From Saccoglossus kowalevskii (Eukaryota; Hemichordata; Enteropneusta; Harrimaniidae), in NCBI RefSeq assembly GCF_000003605.2, contig NW_003155237.1, positions 357,833 through 381,665 of the forward strand: DNA of 23,833 nucleotides. Direction: 5' to 3'. The notes under the pieces are model-generated. The model saw only the letters and a list, made by a program, of their open reading frames with translations, had not been told where the DNA came from and ran no database searches. Both the position numbers and the translations under genes were made by a program. Positions 15,853-23,744 of this stretch are shown one piece after another (the first letter of the stretch is position 1; each line of letters opens with the position of its first letter).

Positions 15853-16290
15853 TGGGGGGGAGGAGTCCCGATTTTTTTACAAACTGCACGAAGATGTGTT
15901 AAATATTTGTATCAACTTTTGAATATGCCTGACCAGAGATATCCAAAAATGCTACAAAATACTTAACAATATTACAATGTCGGGGATTTGATGTACCCAT
16001 TAAGGGTTTACCAGGTTAAAAACATATCAGTCCGCTGTAACCTCACATATGTATGGGACCAGCAAAAAATAATAAATGTGTTTTCTACGACAGGTGAAAA
16101 CTTATTTTATTTATCGAGTGGCAAAGCAGAATCTCTCCTACCGATAAATTATCTTTGTATCGGTAACTTACAATCTGAAAACAATATTTATTTTGCGTTA
16201 AAGAATATGTTCATATTCAAATGCATGCTCGTCTTCGCTATACATCACATTGGCTTCGGATCGAGAGGGACCGTAAATACAAAGTGGACA
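14622..16290 (+). mobile_element. Decayed LINE copy B: nearly full ORF2 order, multiply frameshifted
   Basis: Plus-strand frames follow a LINE ORF2 from pre-RT to C-terminus. FAASVNDSKQLWNRVRRP, then NTIEPGDWYDSFIKLF, lie in one open run (14622-14794). KIVPSILNNRLLDRILRKT is at ~15118, followed by FRREYSTVDTIVVVVY at ~15190. FFINDLSNELHS is at ~15270-15305. NAPNVSVLGE and then VKYLYQLLNMPDQRYPKMLQ lie in the open run 15766-15963. QVKNISVRCNLTYVWDQQKI is at ~16010 and HARLRYTSHWLRIERDRKYK at ~16225. These are landmarks of animal LINE ORFs; the last matches the 'LAxxRxSxHxLxIExGR' zinc-binding region. At least half a dozen frame breaks make it inactive. It shares the IEPxxW...F start motif with copy A, so the two families are related. 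It ends ~480 bp before the permease start. Confidence 0.85.
15811..15860 (+). repeat. (TG)n/(CG)n microsatellite inside LINE B
   Basis: A 44-bp alternating pyrimidine-purine tract in blocks TG-CG-TG-CG-TG (15811-15854) is followed by six Gs. It interrupts the LINE codons for 'VLGE...VPIFLQ' and leaves the frame open across it. Confidence 0.92.
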
Positions 16291-16766
16291 TGGATAGACA
16301 ATGAATACTTTATTTCAGTTTATTCGATTTTTGATACCTAGAGAAAAAAAATTATTCAATTTTACATTATAATTTACCTTTTGGGATGAAATTCATTGAT
16401 TTAATGTCAGTGTTTAGCAGTTTTAAAAGTTCATAAAAAATATTCATAAGCTTGATGTGTAGACCTGTATATATTGTTTTAATAGCCACATTATGTGAAT
16501 ATTTTGGATAAATCGCCATTATAGTACTGGTTATAGTATACACACATTAAAAAAAGATTCAGCAAAAAAAAAGTCATGCTTTAACAACAATCAACTCATA
16601 GCTATTTTTGCGGGGTCTCAAGATCGTACGCCATTTGGCGAATTGTCGCGTGTTGGCGCTCGACCTGTTTGGAATAAATGACTGTCACCTCCAGCTATAC
16701 ACATCCAAGGAATCACTGGTCATTTATCGGCAGGGCATTCAGTTGTTGTGCAATAGCAATTATAAC
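16291..16766 (+). other. Upstream region and 5' UTR of the TsuA-like gene
   Basis: This 476-bp stretch lies between LINE B and the permease ATG. Several CAG acceptor-like sites occur (16692-16694, 16731-16733), so an upstream non-coding exon is possible. No TATA box or start site could be fixed. Confidence 0.35.
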
Positions 16767-16857
16767 ATGTGTTCAATAGACTTACCAACAGTTACGAAGT
16801 CTGGCGTGTGCTTAGCCAGTGGTACCTTCTTTGGATACGTGCTGCAGAAATCTTCTG
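16767..16857 (+). CDS. YeeE/YedE (TsuA-like, Sulf_transp) membrane protein, first coding exon
   Basis: This is the start of a seven-exon gene for a multi-pass membrane protein of the YeeE/YedE family (Pfam Sulf_transp), whose bacterial member TsuA imports thiosulfate across the inner membrane. The exon encodes residues 1-30 plus one base: a short N-terminus, then a hydrophobic glycine-rich helix (GVCLASGTFFGYVLQ, residues 13-27) matching the family's first 'GFxLQ(R/K)' helix. The start ATG has A at -3 (TATAACATG) and is the first ATG of the open stretch. The donor is TCTTCTG|GTAAGA at 16857/16858, phase 1. In bacterial relatives the segment after LQR carries a conserved Cys (RFC); here the joined sequence reads QKSSVYTP, with Tyr32 at that place. 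A further upstream exon cannot be excluded. Which membrane it sits in cannot be read from the sequence. Confidence 0.82.
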
Positions 16858-17299
16858 GTAAGAATAAGTCATGTCCGCTTTAAAGTTACCATGCGATCGT
16901 CGCAAGGGTCACGCAAACAACATTTACGTGCGGTCGCAAGGAAATGCACGTCCCTCATCTGAAGTCATAACATATTCTCTCATCAGTGGTCCATTGATGA
17001 TAAAAAAGCACAACTTATAAACTTGCAATCATTCTTTGAAATTATCGTATGAATTATTGCTGTTCTGTAACACGAAAACTTGCGTTTGCACTGAATATAG
17101 GTCATCTCGTTGGTCATCGTGGGTCACGCAAATCCATGTGTAACTTTGTCCTTTATCGACGATAACAAACATATGTATATAGCATTGCTTTGATTCTCCT
17201 TTATAATATCCTTACACTCACAAAAGTTCGACGCTTATTTTGTTTATGCCCAACTATATAATAATTATAAAATATTTTTTTCTCGTTCAATATTTTCAG
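16858..17299 (+). other. Intron 1 of the TsuA-like gene
   Basis: GT-AG, 442 bp, phase 1. It has a pyrimidine-rich acceptor tract (TTTTTTTCTCGTTCAATATTTTCAG, 17275-17299). No repeat was recognised. Confidence 0.85.
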
Positions 17300-17383
17300 T
17301 TTACACCCCAGATGTGATCAGAAATGCGGCGTTGATGCAGAGCGGCACGCCTCTGAAGATGTGGCTAGCCGCTAGTACTGCAA
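17300..17383 (+). CDS. TsuA-like membrane protein, exon 2
   Basis: The acceptor TATTTTCAG|TTTACACC at 17299/17300 joins exon 1 in phase 1, giving FGYVLQKSS-VYTPDVIRNA. The donor is GCAA|GTAAGT at 17383/17384, phase 1. It encodes residues 31-58: VYTPDVIRNAALMQSG, then PLKMWLAASTA. In this family the first helix is followed by a polar '..IR.Q' segment and a second hydrophobic helix beginning '.LKM.LAA'. I58-style inference aside, both parts are present and in the right order. The 84-nt exon is GC-richer than its AT-rich intron flanks, which supports coding. Confidence 0.88.
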
Positions 17384-17982
17384 GTAAGTGCTTGTTTAGA
17401 AACCACATCAACTAAACATTGTCTCCAACATTCTGGTGTAAAAACTCTCTATATTCATTCTTCGGGTTTCTCATTTGATTTGCCTTGATTCTAACTTTCC
17501 AAGTTTCCATTAATGATTATATTAGGTATTAAAAACTAAAAATGTGATTGAGGTACTCGTGTAATATTTTTTCCTCTATTTTTTTATGAAATTTCTCAAA
17601 ATGGAATTTGTAACAAAATTATATTATATATACATAAATTTTCATTTTTTGATCAACATAAAGGTAGCTCAGCTGTTATTTATAAAGGATAACTATCTCG
17701 ACTGAAAATCTTGATAATAATACACTGTCTATAGTGTATTGTACTTTGATAACTATGTGTGTTTAATAATTAAGTGCATAATAATAATAATAATGCATAT
17801 ATTAATGTAGCATCTAAATCCTTAACAACATATTACTCACAGGTGCTGCACAATATTACCTCGGTTATTTGCCATCTCCACTCCCTGGGAAGAATATAAA
17901 TGCGGCTGCCCCACACTGGTGCTTTAATTTTGTGGTCTGACAAGATATATAACCAAATTATTATGTCATCATTTGTGGTCAT

Positions 17983-18870
17983 TATTAGTCCCCGTTCGGA
18001 CGCAGTCCAAAAACGGGGACTTATGTTTTGACCTCCGTGTGTCCGTGTGTTCGTGCATCCGTCCGTGCATGCGTGCCTGTATCTTAGAAATGCCTGGACC
18101 AATCACACATCACAAACTTCACACATACATCATACATGATATTATACATATGCACGTCAATTTGTTTCACAATCTGATTCAAGATGGCCGAATGGCTGCC
18201 ATTTTTGTTCTAAAAATCATCAAAATCAAGCATTTCTCGGTTGTGTACAGATGGATTTTGTTCAAACTTGGTATATATATGTTGGACATTATAGGACCTT
18301 GATGCACATCATTTTGTTTTTCAGATAAGATTCAAAATGGCCGATTGGTGGCCATTTTGTTTTAATGAATGTGGTTCTAGTGCCATATCTCTGACTTGCT
18401 GTGACTGATTATGTTCAAATTTTAAATATTCATCATACATCATGTCATAGATATACAGATATATTGGTTTGACAATCCTATTAAAAATGGCCGAATGGTG
18501 GCCATTTTTGTGCTAAAAAATCATCAAAATCAAGCATTTCTCGGCTGTTCACAGATGGATTTTGTTCAAACTTGGTATACTAGTATATATGTTGGACATT
18601 ATAGGACCTTGATGCACATCATTTTGTTTTTCAGATAAGATTCAAAATGGCTGACTGGTGGCCATTTTGTTTTAATGAATGTGGTTCTAGTGCCATATCT
18701 CTGACTTGCTGTGACTGATTATGTTCAAATTTTATATATTCATTATACATGTATTCAAAATGGATGATTTTGTTTTAATTATTGCTGTTCCAGAGCAATA
18801 TCTCTTAATACTCATTTGACGATCAGATACAAATGCCGATCATTTTAATGTTAAACAATCATCATATTCC
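17983..18870 (+). repeat. Interspersed element with ~304-bp tandem monomers and a terminal hairpin
   Basis: After a hairpin start (TTATTAGTCCCCG), a monomer of about 304 bp is repeated. CAAAATCAAGCATTTCTCGG occurs at 18221 and 18525, and CATTATAGGACCTTGATGCA at ~18287 and ~18595. CATATCTCTGACTTGCTGTG lies at ~18383 and ~18696. Each monomer holds two 'ATGGCCGAxTGGTGGCCATTTT' palindrome-like cores. A third, decayed monomer continues to about 18870 (TTCAAAATGGATGATTTTG, CAATATCTCTTAA). It is non-coding. The class is unknown; the tandem internal monomers would fit a non-autonomous Helitron- or MITE-like element. Confidence 0.8.
17989..18020. repeat. Nested hairpin at the head of the tandem element
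   Basis: GTCCCCG (17989-17995) pairs perfectly with CGGGGAC (18014-18020), and an inner GGAC/GTCC pair encloses GCA. The 32-nt nested stem-loop would be very stable. Confidence 0.85.
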
Positions 18871-20074
18871 TGACATTATATATTCCAGCTTATTACTATA
18901 AACGAAACTATATATCTTATATTCAATAACTAACGGGACTGTGCCATGCATGGCTTGTTTCATCAAATATTTATAATTGTTAAACCATAGCTACTTAAAA
19001 CCACCCTTATTATTGCTTGCAGTTGTATTTTTAAATACTGTATTTGCTCTATTATAAGCACATGTGCTTACAGTAAATATAAATGACAAGGACAGGTCTA
19101 TGGTCAAAATAAGACATATTTCAATGATTTTGCATGCAATAAATACAATACGTTTCATGTGAAATGACGCTGTGCTTCTAATATAGTAAATACTATATTC
19201 CTTAGTTGTACGTCATGCCTCAAATACCTTCTGCACACAGGAGTTCTTTCTAAGCTTTCTTTAATTGTTAATTAGATGGAATTAAGCACATACTGATACT
19301 AAGTGATGTAGATAAGATCCAGTACCCAGTTACAATGCCCTGCTATATACTCACAATGACTGTGTTCAAATATGTGTATTCCTGACAAGCCAATAGTGTT
19401 AACAATACAATGATTGAACTCTAACACGCTAATCTTCCAGTATCAGTATTGTATACATTACTGATTAACAAATCTCGACATGCCACAGAATTTATATTCA
19501 TATTTCTCACATTTACATCCATTCTGATTAAAACAAGATCCTAGTTTTGGCTTTATTTTTTTCTGCATGTTTTTAATTATTTATTTTTATCATACACTTT
19601 TACTTTATAGGAATTTATTATTTATTTGCTATACATGTAATTTTTATAAGTTTTAATAATCGCAAAACCCAACAAGGCAATAGTTAAGGTAATGTAATAA
19701 TAAAAATAATAAAAATATATAGTAAAATAAAAATAAATAAAATTCACGCCATACATAACATCAGATTTTAATCAAATTGGTTTTCATCAATAATTATTAA
19801 TTTACAAAAGTTGTTCCTGTGCATTTAATTAAGTGGTATGGTAATTAACGATGTGTGCAATTCAAATAAATAATTTATACAATTGAAGTGTCTTTGGTAT
19901 CATGATTAATGTCAACATCTTATTTGTGTATCACTAAAGCAAAATTGAACTTGGTTTCTTTTATTTCAGTATAAGTTAATGTTGAACCCTGATCTACAAA
20001 TTTCTTTTTGCTAGATGATGACAGTGATCTATTCTGACCTATGTCAAGCTCTGCACGTTTGATCATGTGACCAG

Positions 20075-20490
20075 TTATTAGTGCCCACACAAAAACTGTG
20101 GTTTAACCTTTGTGCTTTCTTATCCACTTGTAACTGGCACATGCTTGGACCGATCAAACTGAATGTTCACATTAATGGTGGCTGAATACCAGCTAATTTA
20201 ATACCAAAAATACGTCAATAACATCCCTTTTTGCCATTCCAGAATTCAGATTTTGTTTTAACTTTGTATATGCACTGTACACCATGGTTCCTTGATGCAA
20301 GTCGTGTTATTCTTAAGATAGGTCTCTTTGGTGCCATGACCAACTGGAATGCAGTTCCCAATCCATATTTCTGACTTGCCTGAACCGAAGTTCAGACATA
20401 ATTTTATGCACATACATCAGCAGTTGTGTCATGATTTTCATATCTGTTTTAAAATGGATTTAGTTCAAATCTGTTGTATGAAAATAAAAA
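20075..20490 (+). repeat. Diverged second copy of the 17983-18870 element family
   Basis: Landmarks recur in the same order as in the first copy: TTATTAGTGCCC at the start, CTTGGACCGATCA, GATTTTGTTTTAACTTTGTA, TTCCTTGATGCAAGTCGTGTT and CATATTTCTGACTTGCCTGA. The terminal hairpin is lost. The copy is single-monomer and much more eroded. Confidence 0.6.
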
Positions 20491-21382
20491 TGCCTGAGCT
20501 GTTAATTTAACACATTTTGAGAGACTGTATTTTATCTTCAGGAGACGTACAATGCATGTATAATTACACATACACTCAAATATACTTTTACATTAAAAAC
20601 GATAGTTGTTTGAACAGGCATAAAGACAAGAGACTTCTATAAAGATTTATTAACACCGCTGTTTTAACCAGTGTGAATAATGATTTAGGCTAGCACTGAA
20701 TGTGCCTCTTGCACATGTCAATCCAGTAAAAGAACTGGTGTCAAATCAGAAACAAAATACATGTAGTAACTTTAGACACTCTCGCTGTCAAGGAAACAGT
20801 AGAACAGAACTTTTTAAAAAAAATATATCCACCTTTCTAGAGTGCAATATTGACCCAACTCCACCCCACCCCCAATAAAATTACAGAAAAGTTAAAAGGC
20901 AGCTTTTGGTAAAAAGTTACCTTAATTGGAGGTCAAATTTCTTGGCGAAGGAAAACAGATATAAAAAACAAAAAAACAGCAACTTTGTGCCCACACTCAA
21001 ATTGAGTAGAATGAGTTATGTCCAAAGTTTTTATTCCAAGATACATTTAGCGCATTTAAAAATTGTCACACAGGGAATGTAATTTTATGACAACCATTTC
21101 TTATGTGTTACTGTAATCATTACATTTTGTCAGTTTATGCACTTATATCTACATGTGAATTGTACTAAACATTGAGATGAACTACTGGTAAAAACCACAC
21201 CAGGATTTTGCATTGTTTATCTTGCTCTCAGGGGTATCTCAAATAGATTTATTTATTTAGTTACTTTGCTATTCTGTTTTCATCGTAGATGTTCACAAGT
21301 TTGAGCGGCTTGGAAACATCTCTTGTATTATGATATTATTCTCATTTTAGATTATTTATTAGATTTACATTTAATATTACAG

Positions 21383-21531
21383 ACATGGCGGCCCTGGCGA
21401 TACTTCCTGCAGTTGGTGGGGCAAATATAGTGAAAGAAGCCAAGGCAGATCACTGTGCTAAAGGAGAAAGTCTACCATGCAGTGTTGTGGGTGGATTCAT
21501 TCATGGTGCTGGCATAGTTATATGTGGGGCT
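21383..21531 (+). CDS. TsuA-like membrane protein, exon 3
   Basis: The acceptor TAATATTACAG|ACATGGCG at 21382/21383 continues phase 1 from exon 2 across a ~4-kb repeat-filled intron, creating Asn59. The donor is GGGGCT|GTTAGT at 21531/21532, phase 0. It encodes residues 59-108: a hydrophobic helix (MAALAILPAVGG), a loop with C83 and C91, then VVGGFIHGAGIVICGA. That last segment is the first half of the family signature 'GxxxGxGxxxxGxCP', which lines the substrate path in bacterial TsuA; the signature Cys is the first residue of the next exon. An additional cysteine, C106, sits three residues before it. Confidence 0.93.
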
Positions 21532-21886
21532 GTTAGTATTCACTATCAAACTATATTTTTTTTGATAACATAAACCACTGGCCCTGACATGAATCGAGCT
21601 AAATTCATCTTAGATGTTGTTGGAAATTCATTTTTGCAACAAAATAATATGTAATACCATATACATAAATGAGAGAGGTGTGTGTCTATGAAAGTTACCA
21701 TGATCTAATGCCAATCTAAATCATATTTCAATGTTCAAGCAAACCATAAATACACTAATCTAAAGTTATAAATAGGATCCCAAATTTGAGCCAGTGTTTA
21801 AGTGACTTATAAAATTCCTTTTTTGAACCATTGACAGAAACAAAAGAAAATAGAGATATATTAATAAATCAAATTACATTTTCCAG
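21532..21886 (+). other. Intron 3 of the TsuA-like gene
   Basis: GT-AG, 355 bp, phase 0, AT-rich. No other feature was seen. Confidence 0.88.
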
Positions 21887-22041
21887 TGCCCTGCAACCAT
21901 CCTTGTACAACTTGGTACCGGTACTGAAAACTCTCTTTATACGCTTGGTGGCTATCTAGCAGGGGGTCTCCTATATGGCTTCTTAGATGAAAAGATTGCT
22001 TCTATAAGGAGTGAAACCAAGATGCTCAAACGAAAATGCAC
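21887..22041 (+). CDS. TsuA-like membrane protein, exon 4 (CPxTxLVQLGTG signature)
   Basis: The acceptor ACATTTTCCAG|TGCCCT at 21886/21887 is phase 0, and the donor TGCAC|GTAAGT at 22041/22042 is phase 2. It encodes residues 109-159. It opens with CPATILVQLGTGTENSLYTL; joined to exon 3 this reads GAGIVICGA-CPATILVQLG, the hallmark of the YeeE/YedE family. C109 corresponds to the strictly conserved substrate-handling Cys of bacterial TsuA (Cys91 there, from memory). A Gly-rich helix (GGYLAGGLLYGFLDE, 129-143) and a charged linker (KIASIRSETKMLKRKC) follow. The clear family match and both strong splice sites make this one of the best-supported exons in the window. Confidence 0.95.
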
Positions 22042-22222
22042 GTAAGTCAGTAATAGCAAGTGTTTCAAAATGAGTAATCTACATATTAGGCGTGTCCAGT
22101 TGTTTTTGATAAAAGTAGCTGCAAAGGTTTATAAAAACAAAAAAGTCAGTGATTATTGTGGTCATTTGCAAGTAATTGACATGTGTATGATGAAGAATTT
22201 TGTGCTTTTTTCACTGGGAATA

Positions 22223-22381
22223 TACTGTGAAAAACTTTATTTCCACTTAGAATTTATTTTCGCTGAAGTGATGATTCAGTGAATATGAAATATATTTTTT
22301 CCTATATTTTACTTTCAACTCAGTGAAAAAACGTCTTTTCAGCAAAAATAAATTCAGGCTAAAAGAAAGTATTTTATAGTA
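22223..22381. mobile_element. MITE, copy 2, just upstream of permease exon 5
   Basis: Terminal sequences TACTGTGAAAAACTTTATTT and AAAGAAAGTATTTTATAGTA are diverged inverted repeats. The interior (TTTATTTTCGCTGAAGTGATGATTCAGTGAATATGA, split over ~35 bp, and TTTTTTCCTATATTTTAC) follows copy 1 in order. It ends 24 bp before the exon 5 coding start at 22406, so it occupies much of the short intron 4. Confidence 0.75.
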
Positions 22382-22405
22382 TTTACATGTATTCCTTAAT
22401 TACAG

Positions 22406-22545
22406 TTTGGATGACTTTGTAGGATGTAGTTATGCACTACTGGCCATTCCATTATGTGCAGGTATCATGACATTTTTGAAATACTCCTCCGACTATCTCC
22501 CAGCTGACTTGAAAACTAGCTGCAATTGTGGATCCATAAAACCAG
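22406..22545 (+). CDS. TsuA-like membrane protein, exon 5
   Basis: The acceptor CCTTAATTACAG|TTTGGATG at 22405/22406 restores phase 2 (Thr160), and the donor AACCAG|GTATTC at 22545/22546 is phase 1. It encodes residues 161-206: LDDFVGCSYALLAIPLCAGI (one membrane helix with C167 and C177), then a polar, probably non-membrane loop KYSSDYLPADLKTSCNCGSI with a CxC pair (C199, C201). A MITE ends only 24 bp before this exon, and the 29-bp minisatellite fills most of the next intron. The segment corresponds to the region between the two Sulf_transp half-repeats of the family. Confidence 0.92.
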
Positions 22546-22623
22546 GTATTCAAAGTAGTACGGTATATTGAATTTCTAATACTGTGTATAAACCATGCAA
22601 CTAGCCATTCGCACAGCACGTCG

Positions 22624-23058
22624 TGCCAACTGAGCCATTCTACACTACGTTGTGCCGACTGAGCCAGTCTACACTATGTTGTGCCGACTGAGCCAGTCTA
22701 CACTATGTTGTGCCGACTGAGCCAGTCTACACTATGTTGTGCCGACTGAGCCAGTCTACACTACGTCATGCCGACTGAGCCAGTCTACACTATGTTGTGC
22801 CGACTGAGCCAGTCTACACTATGTTGTGCCGACTGAGCCAGTCTACACTATGTCATGCCGACTGAGCCAGTCCACACTACGTCATGCCGACTGAGCCAGT
22901 CCACACTACGTCATGCCGACTGAACCAGTCCACACTACGTCATGCCGACTGAGCCAGTCCACACTATGTCATGCCGACTGAGCCAGTCCACACTACGTCA
23001 TGCCGACTGAGCCAGTCCGCACTACGTCATGCCGACTGAGCCAGTCCACACTACGTCA
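22624..23058 (+). repeat. 29-bp minisatellite, 15 units, in intron 5 of the TsuA-like gene
   Basis: Units start TGCCGACTGAGCCAGTCYAC and end with ACTAYGTYR, at exact 29-bp spacing from 22624 to 23030. A decayed unit follows at 23059 and a decayed half-unit precedes at about 22597. Variation is ordered. Units 1-8 have TCTACAC and units 9-15 have TCCRCAC. The last bases are TTG in units 1-4, 6 and 7, and TCA in units 5 and 8-15. The array fills most of the 557-bp intron (22546-23102) and ends 44 bp before exon 6. Confidence 0.97.
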
Positions 23059-23102
23059 TGCCGATTGTGACACCTATTCATTGTTTACTCTTATTACCAT
23101 AG

Positions 23103-23263
23103 GTTTAGTCCTGGGTTTTGTCAATATCCCGATATTGCTGGCCGTCAGAAAGATGATTGGTTGCAGCAGTAGTTGCATCACTCTGGCATCTCAGATCGTT
23201 CCAAAGTCAGTATCTTCGAAGTATCTTGACGCACACAGGTCGGGCTTCAAAAAATGGTGGCAG
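23103..23263 (+). CDS. TsuA-like membrane protein, exon 6
   Basis: The acceptor TTATTACCATAG|GTTTAG at 23102/23103 is phase 1 (Gly207), and the donor GGCAG|GTATGT at 23263/23264 is phase 0. It encodes residues 207-260. GLVLGFVNIPILLAVRKMIG and then CSSSCITLASQIVP match the 'GLxxGxxxxPxxLxxxxxLGxSSS' segment that opens the second half of YeeE/YedE proteins. A basic amphipathic stretch (AHRSGFKKWWQ) follows. C227 and C231 are additional cysteines. The frame happens to stay open backwards into the minisatellite, but that part is intronic by the clear acceptor. Confidence 0.93.
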
Positions 23264-23744
23264 GTATGTTAACTTTGTATCTTTGAACCCGCAAAGAATT
23301 GTAAATATCATTGGTAAAAGTGTGTCATTGGCAATATGATTATTATTCATGATGATTATGGATTTTCAGTGTATTTTTAACTGTTGTGGTATTGAAATAA
23401 GTTTCCAGATAATTTGTTTAGGCAGTAAATGTCTTTGAGATTGATGGTTAATGTTGTAATTGTAAATTTTAGCAATTAACACATTTTTTACAGCGACCAT
23501 GTCCTATGGTTCTCCTTCAGTAAGATTATGTAATGGTGGCAAACCCCACACAGGTACAGCCTGTTGTCCAGAATTCATATTGTTATTGAATTTTCCAAAA
23601 CATTGTTATTTAATTTGTGGTATTTAAGTGAGACAATATTTTGAATTTGTTTTTCATGATAGTAGATGCTTGCTAAATTCATAAATGTGACATTTACATC
23701 TGGCAGTTATAGCACTTTTATGAATTTCATGTTTATTTCAACAG
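23264..23744 (+). other. Intron 6 of the TsuA-like gene
   Basis: GT-AG, 481 bp, phase 0. No repeat or gene was recognised. Confidence 0.88.

Larger units (their letters stand above)
17384..21382 (+). other. Intron 2 of the TsuA-like gene (~4 kb, repeat-filled)
   Basis: GT-AG, phase 1. It holds the ~304-bp tandem element (17983-18870) and its diverged relative (20075-20490), plus a short (ATA)n run near 17780. The stretches 17384-17982, 18871-20074 and 20491-21382 are AT-rich with no recognised gene or repeat. One phase-compatible cryptic acceptor at 17841-17842 is followed by 31 codons and a stop. Confidence 0.85.

Noticed and set aside
17833-18302. Open frames on both strands around 18 kb
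   Set aside because: They fall across a repeated element and simple GTCCGTGTG-type sequence; no protein family is visible.
22624-23058. Regular 29-bp repeats resembling a CRISPR array
   Set aside because: The units are directly adjacent with no spacers, and the array lies in an intron of an animal gene; it is a minisatellite.
23000-23272. Open frame running from the minisatellite into exon 6
   Set aside because: A clear acceptor at 23102 in correct phase with exon 5 shows that the upstream part is intron.
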